From assembly GCA_900552425.1 (NCBI GenBank), contig URZR01000003.1, positions 1-26,108 on the forward strand: a stretch of 26,108 bases of DNA. Direction: 5' to 3'. Origin of the DNA: an uncultured Collinsella sp. GTDB lineage: Bacteria; Actinomycetota; Coriobacteriia; Coriobacteriales; Coriobacteriaceae. The position numbers and the translations under genes are program-made. Below, one piece after another: positions 22,474 to 26,108 of this stretch. Position 1 is the first letter of the stretch. Each line of letters begins with the position of its first letter. The notes under the pieces are model-generated. The model was not told the origin of the DNA and made no database searches. It saw only the letters and a list, made by a program, of their open reading frames with translations.

Positions 22474-23937
22474 TTACTCGTCGTGCTTCTCCTCGCGGCG
22501 AGCGGCGGCGCGAGCTTCGTGGATGCCCTTGATCGCGGCACGACGAGCCGTGCGGGCATCGTGGATGGCGTCACGGGCCTCGGCAGTCGTCGCCTTGGCA
22601 GAGCGCAACTTGGCTGCCAGATCGGGGTTGGTCTCGGCAACCGCGGTAATCGCGGGGCCGTCGAGCTCCTCTTGCGTGGGCTCGGCCAAAAAGTCGATAG
22701 CATACTGGGCGGCCACCATGGAGCCCTTTGCCAGCACGGTCTCGTCAATCTTGTAAAAGCAGGAATGCTGGGCGTACGTGGCGCCAATCTTGGGGTTGCG
22801 CGTACCTACAAAGGCGAGCACGCCCGGTACGCGGCGCAGGTACTCCGAAAAATCCTCGCCCGAAAGCGTGCCGCGATAATGGCCTTGGCCGGTGGGGCCC
22901 AAGCACTTGATTACAGCCTGACGACAACGCTCGCTCGAGGCGACGTCGTTTTCGACCTTGTAGTTGGCGATGGTGTAGTCGGTGAGTTCGGCCTCGGCGC
23001 CTAGTGCTGCTGCGGTGTGCTCCACGATGCGGCGCATAAGCTCGGGCATTTCCTCATGCGTCTTGTCGCCATAGGTGCGCACCGTGCCGGCGAGGTAGGC
23101 CGTGCCGGCAATAACGTTGCGCGCGGTGCCGCCGTGCAGCTCGCCGACGGTGATGACCGCCGGCTCGTAGGGGCTAATCTCGCGCGAAACGATAGTCTGC
23201 AAGGCGTTGACGATCTCGGCGGCAACCATAACGGCGTCGTGGCCGCGCTGGGGCATGGCGCCGTGGCACGAGGTGCCGCGGACATCGATGCGGAACCAGT
23301 CGGTGTTGGCCATGCGCGGGCCGGGCTCGCAGCTTACGGTGCCGGCGTCGACCTCGCTCCAGATGTGCGCGGCGTAGGCGCCGTCGATGCCGTCGAGCAC
23401 ACCCGTGCCGATCATGAGTTTGGCGCCCTGGCCGTTTTCCTCACTGGGCTGGAAGACGATGCGGACCTCGCCGTGGATGTCGTCGGTCATATGGCGCAGG
23501 ATCTGCAGCGTGCCGAGCATCATGGCGATGTGGCAGTCGTGGCCGCAGGCGTGCATGCAGCCCTCGTTGACGCTGGCGAACTCCTCGCCGGTCTGCTCGG
23601 TGACGGGCAGGGCGTCGATATCCGCACGCAGCAGGATGCGGCGGCGCGGCGTGCCGTCCTCGCGGTAGGCGTCGGGCGCGGTGCCGCGAAGGGTCGCCAC
23701 CAGACCCGTCTTAAGGGGGCGCTCGTAGGGGATATTCATGGCGTCGAGCTGGTTGGCGATGTCGGAGGTTGTGCGCTCTTCGGCGAGGCTCAGCTCCGGG
23801 TGCTTATGGAAGTGCCGGCGCTGCTTGATGATATAGGGCTCAAACTCGGCAGCGATATCTTGGATGGCTGCGGTGACGTCGTCTGCCGCGCGAACCTCGG
23901 TTGCTGCCATAATCTGCTGTGCCTTGGTCTTCGTCAT
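22474..23937 (-). CDS. M20 family amidohydrolase (IAA-amino acid hydrolase/carboxypeptidase type)
   Basis: This 487-residue metallohydrolase of the M20D group removes acyl or aminoacyl groups from amide-linked substrates. Metal-binding motifs are visible: HKHPELS near residue 45, LLRADIDALPV, the key ACGHDCHIAMMLG, and FQPSEENGQGA with the catalytic Glu pair. The dimerisation domain holds RGTSCHGAMPQRGHDAV, and the late His ligand sits in TYAQHSCFYK. After about residue 425 there is an unusual C-terminal extension of roughly 60 residues, Ala/Arg/Glu-rich and probably helical (KLRSAKATTAEARDAIHDAR), which typical M20D enzymes lack. The ATG at 23937 is chosen because AAGGAG lies 10 bases upstream; the frame stays open far upstream, but only as antisense to the next gene. 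It is divergent from the YtcJ-like hydrolase. Confidence 0.92.
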   Translation of the reverse strand: MTKTKAQQIMAATEVRAADDVTAAIQDIAAEFEPYIIKQRRHFHKHPELSLAEERTTSDIANQLDAMNIPYERPLKTGLVATLRGTAPDAYREDGTPRRRILLRADIDALPVTEQTGEEFASVNEGCMHACGHDCHIAMMLGTLQILRHMTDDIHGEVRIVFQPSEENGQGAKLMIGTGVLDGIDGAYAAHIWSEVDAGTVSCEPGPRMANTDWFRIDVRGTSCHGAMPQRGHDAVMVAAEIVNALQTIVSREISPYEPAVITVGELHGGTARNVIAGTAYLAGTVRTYGDKTHEEMPELMRRIVEHTAAALGAEAELTDYTIANYKVENDVASSERCRQAVIKCLGPTGQGHYRGTLSGEDFSEYLRRVPGVLAFVGTRNPKIGATYAQHSCFYKIDETVLAKGSMVAAQYAIDFLAEPTQEELDGPAITAVAETNPDLAAKLRSAKATTAEARDAIHDARTARRAAIKGIHEARAAARREEKHDE

Positions 23938-23988
23938 GGTCGATTTGCTCCTTGCTGGGTTGATCGCAAAATCGTACAGGCTCTCTCC

Positions 23989-24018
23989 AGTATGCCACCT
24001 GCCGCTAGGGCTGGTAAA
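23989..24018 (-). promoter_or_regulatory. Candidate promoter of the M20 gene
   Basis: On the minus strand TTTACC (24018-24013) and CATACT (23994-23989) are 18 bases apart. Each matches the sigma-70 consensus at about four positions. The position, 50-60 bases before the start codon, is reasonable. Confidence 0.35.
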
Positions 24019-24019
24019 G

Positions 24020-24048
24020 TTGCCGTTTGCCGCTTGGGGTTTTGTAAC
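24020..24048 (+). promoter_or_regulatory. Candidate promoter of the YtcJ-like gene
   Basis: TTGCCG (24020-24025) and TGTAAC (24043-24048) are separated by 17 bases. Each matches the consensus at about four positions. It nearly abuts the oppositely directed M20 promoter candidate, so one regulator could control both hydrolases. Confidence 0.35.
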
Positions 24049-24105
24049 CGAGACGGGGGAGTACACTCGGGGGTGTTGAATTTCCTGCCAGAAATGGGGA
24101 CGCCC

Positions 24106-25743
24106 ATGCAACATATCGATCGGATTATCCGCTCCAAGAACGTCTTTACCGCGCAAGACGGCATCGATGATGCCCGCGAGCTGGCAATTGCCATCGCGGG
24201 CGACCGTATTGTCGCGGTCGGCAAACCCGACGACGTGATTGCCGCCGCTCCCGCCGTCACGCCGGTTATCGATTACGGCGAGCAGTTTGTTTGCCCCGGT
24301 TTCCACGATGCGCACTTGCACTTCTTCCATACCTCGGTCGGCTCCTCGCCGTACATGCTCATGGATATGGGCACGTCCGAGGCAGCACTGGTACAGCACG
24401 CGCTCGAGTTTTCCCAGGACCTGCCCGATGACGCTTGGGTTGTGACGCAGGGCTGGCGCGACTACCGTTGGGACCCGCCCGAGCATCCTACCAAGGCGTC
24501 GCTCGATGCAGCATTCCCCGATCGCCCCTGCGTTATGTATTCGGGCGACGGGCACACGCTTTGGCTCAACAGCCGCGCACTTGAGGCGCTCGGCGTCACG
24601 CGCGACAGCGAGCCGCCAGCGGGCGGCAGCTACGACAAGGACGCAAACGGCGAGCTCGTGGGCATTGCTCACGAAGCGGCTGCCATGCAGCTGTTGCCGC
24701 GCTGCCTTGAGTGGCTGGGCGAAGATCGTATCGCAAGCGCCTACGCCGATCAAATGAGGCGTATGGCCGAGCAGGGCATCACCTCGATCTGCGATATGTC
24801 GCTCATGCCCATGCCGGGCTGCGACTTTATTCGCGACGATGTTTACGACAAGCTGCAGGCCGCCGGCAAGCTGGGCATCCGCGCCCATCTGTTTCCCACG
24901 CTGCTGGATGACCAGTCGCGCTTGGAAGAGCTGCAGGCACGTTACGCGAACAATGTGCTGCTCTCGGCGCCGGGCTTTAAGCAGTTCTTCGACGGCGTGT
25001 CGAGCGAGCACACGGCATATCTCACCGAGCCCTATACCAATCCGCGCTTCCCGGGCGACCAGGGCCGTCTGACGGTCCCGGCTGAGCGCATGCGCAAACT
25101 GGTTCTGGCGGCTGCGGAGCGCGGTCACACCGTGCGCATCCACGTCATTGGTGACGGTGCGATTCATGCCGCGCTGGATATCTTTGAGGAAGCGGCCGAC
25201 CTGTACGGCCTGCCCCAGCACGGCCATAACACGCTCGAGCACCTGGAGAACCTGCTGCCCCAGGACATCGATCGCCTGCGCAAGCTCAACGTGGTTGCTT
25301 CGAGCCAGCCCTGCCACATTACACTCGACCCGGGTGGACCGGAGCGCGATCTGGGCCTGGAGCGCAGCCGCATCATGTGGCCGTTCGCAACCTATAAGCA
25401 GCGCGGCATTCGCCAAGCCTTCGGTACCGATAGTCCTATCACGCCCGTTACCAGCATGAACGTGCTCTACACGGCAATCACGCGCCAAGATCCTCGCAGC
25501 CATTGGCCCGAGGGCGGCTGGTTACCGAGCGAGCGCATCGATGCGGCAACAGCCCTGCGCAACTACACCCTGGGCAGCGCCTATGCAGCGGGCGACGAGC
25601 AAAACCTCGGCAGCTTGGAGCCCGGCAAGTACGCCGACCTGGTAGTCCTGGACCAAAACCCGCTCACCGTTGACCCCCAAGACCTCCAGGCTACCAAGGT
25701 TCAGGCCACCTATCTGGCAGGTAACTTGATTTACGAGCGCTAA
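24106..25743 (+). CDS. YtcJ-like amidohydrolase (amidohydrolase family 3)
   Basis: This 545-residue metal-dependent hydrolase of the amidohydrolase superfamily acts on an amide or similar bond of an unknown small molecule. The N-terminal beta-sandwich segment ends with the metal motif CPGFHDAHLHFFH (HxH type). Other landmarks are the GHTLWLNSRALEALGV region typical of YtcJ proteins, HVIGDGAIHAALD, HNTLEHLENL, FGTDSPITPV with the metal-binding Asp, and the closing LGSLEPGKYADLVVLDQNPL. ATG 24106 is chosen with GGGG 6 bases upstream; in-frame ATG 24094 and GTG 24073 (preceded by GGGGGAG) are alternatives that would add 4 or 11 residues. It is divergent from the M20 amidohydrolase, and the pair may act in the same scavenging pathway, but this is only inferred from position. 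Confidence 0.9.
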   Translation: MQHIDRIIRSKNVFTAQDGIDDARELAIAIAGDRIVAVGKPDDVIAAAPAVTPVIDYGEQFVCPGFHDAHLHFFHTSVGSSPYMLMDMGTSEAALVQHALEFSQDLPDDAWVVTQGWRDYRWDPPEHPTKASLDAAFPDRPCVMYSGDGHTLWLNSRALEALGVTRDSEPPAGGSYDKDANGELVGIAHEAAAMQLLPRCLEWLGEDRIASAYADQMRRMAEQGITSICDMSLMPMPGCDFIRDDVYDKLQAAGKLGIRAHLFPTLLDDQSRLEELQARYANNVLLSAPGFKQFFDGVSSEHTAYLTEPYTNPRFPGDQGRLTVPAERMRKLVLAAAERGHTVRIHVIGDGAIHAALDIFEEAADLYGLPQHGHNTLEHLENLLPQDIDRLRKLNVVASSQPCHITLDPGGPERDLGLERSRIMWPFATYKQRGIRQAFGTDSPITPVTSMNVLYTAITRQDPRSHWPEGGWLPSERIDAATALRNYTLGSAYAAGDEQNLGSLEPGKYADLVVLDQNPLTVDPQDLQATKVQATYLAGNLIYER

Positions 25744-26108
25744 GTATTCATGCCGTACCGTTAAGCGCGGCTCGGACAGCCTATTTTGGGATAGCGCTCG
25801 AGTCGCGTTTGTTTGCCGGTGGGGATTTGTTAGGAGCGTCCCCGCTCTGATGGATTTGGGCGCAGGGCGGATGCGCCGCTGCCCTGCGCGCTCAATTTGG
25901 ACATCAGCAATGCTGCCTCTTGGTGTTTTGCATACTTCCCATTACAGATTGCATAAAAAGGCTGGGATATTCTTCCTGATCCTGATGTACCCCCGCCCGT
26001 GCCGTGCAAAAAACGGAGTATTCAGCACCGCGAGCTCTGCCGGTGCCGCTGCAGTCGGGTGGCATTGCGGAGATCGACGTCATTTTGGGCTCCGGTACGG
26101 CGCGAGGC
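25744..26108. other. Non-coding tail of the window
   Basis: No supportable gene is seen here. The stretch includes a perfect 9-bp hairpin GCGCAGGGC/GCCCTGCGC (25860-25868 and 25881-25889), which may terminate the YtcJ-like gene although the T-run is poor. It also has a TTGCATACTTCC stretch (25928-25939) that faintly recalls the GGAAGTATGC repeat at 6499-6629. Composition in 25915-26010 is noticeably AT-richer than coding sequence. Confidence 0.5.

Noticed and set aside
23017..24105. Plus-strand extension of the YtcJ-like frame upstream of 24106
   Set aside because: It overlaps the M20 gene in antisense, lacks protein-like composition, and passes through the divergent promoter region.
22474..25503. 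1009-codon minus-strand frame suggesting a giant M20 fusion protein
   Set aside because: The part beyond 23937 is antisense to the YtcJ-like gene. A good start with AAGGAG exists at 23937, and M20 homology begins there.
1..26108. CRISPR arrays, tRNA or rRNA genes, prophage or insertion-sequence transposase genes
   Set aside because: Looked for and not seen. The repeats present are palindromes or inverted repeats without regular spacing, and no transposase or integrase gene is in the window.

Overview
This 26.1 kb window looks like chromosome from an anaerobic, high-GC Coriobacteriia-type actinobacterium. Collinsella is the best guess, as an inference from gene content, the amaP-DUF2273-asp23 cluster and the style of the intergenic palindromes; no rRNA or other taxonomic marker is present. 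Most genes are ordinary housekeeping, transport or catabolic genes. The unusual material lies in the intergenic sequence and in two broken reading frames.

Layout: 1-870 has no long gene. It holds a 225-bp element with terminal inverted repeats, strong palindromes, and a 41-residue hydrophobic/basic peptide gene (497-622) whose ribosome-binding site is buried in RNA structure. A TetR regulator (878-1588) and a 1593-residue double-module acyl-CoA dehydratase activase-type Fe-S ATPase (1600-6381) form an operon. Next come a 3-hydroxyacyl-CoA dehydrogenase (6798-7757) flanked by copies of a dispersed repeat, and an unrecognised membrane-anchored protein (8028-8477) with a possible 12-codon leader peptide. 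On the minus strand are a DUF389 membrane protein carrying a canonical EF-hand loop (8603-9742) and an OPT oligopeptide transporter (9958-11661).

Divergent from OPT is coaX (11854-12712), frameshifted by what looks like a 16-nt inverted-copy insertion. It is followed by a dCMP deaminase family protein, a NifU-C/Nfu Fe-S scaffold, lgt, a large polytopic membrane protein (possibly DUF6020/GT-C-like), yebC, the envelope-stress cluster amaP-DUF2273-asp23, and a YitT-family protein. A zinc-ribbon membrane protein (21024-22333) is frameshifted by an apparent CT duplication. A divergent pair of hydrolases closes the window: an M20 amidohydrolase (minus) and a YtcJ-like amidohydrolase (plus). The last 365 bases show no gene.

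Three observations stand out. First, the small-peptide locus has alternative local and 5'-to-3' long-range pairings that resemble the fold-back logic of type I toxin mRNAs. Second, a family of seven palindromes shares a core resembling CTGTCCCTTT but has unrelated, internally complementary arms; three of them sit exactly on stop codons. Third, the coaX lesion is a perfect 16-bp inverted copy whose removal restores the frame exactly.
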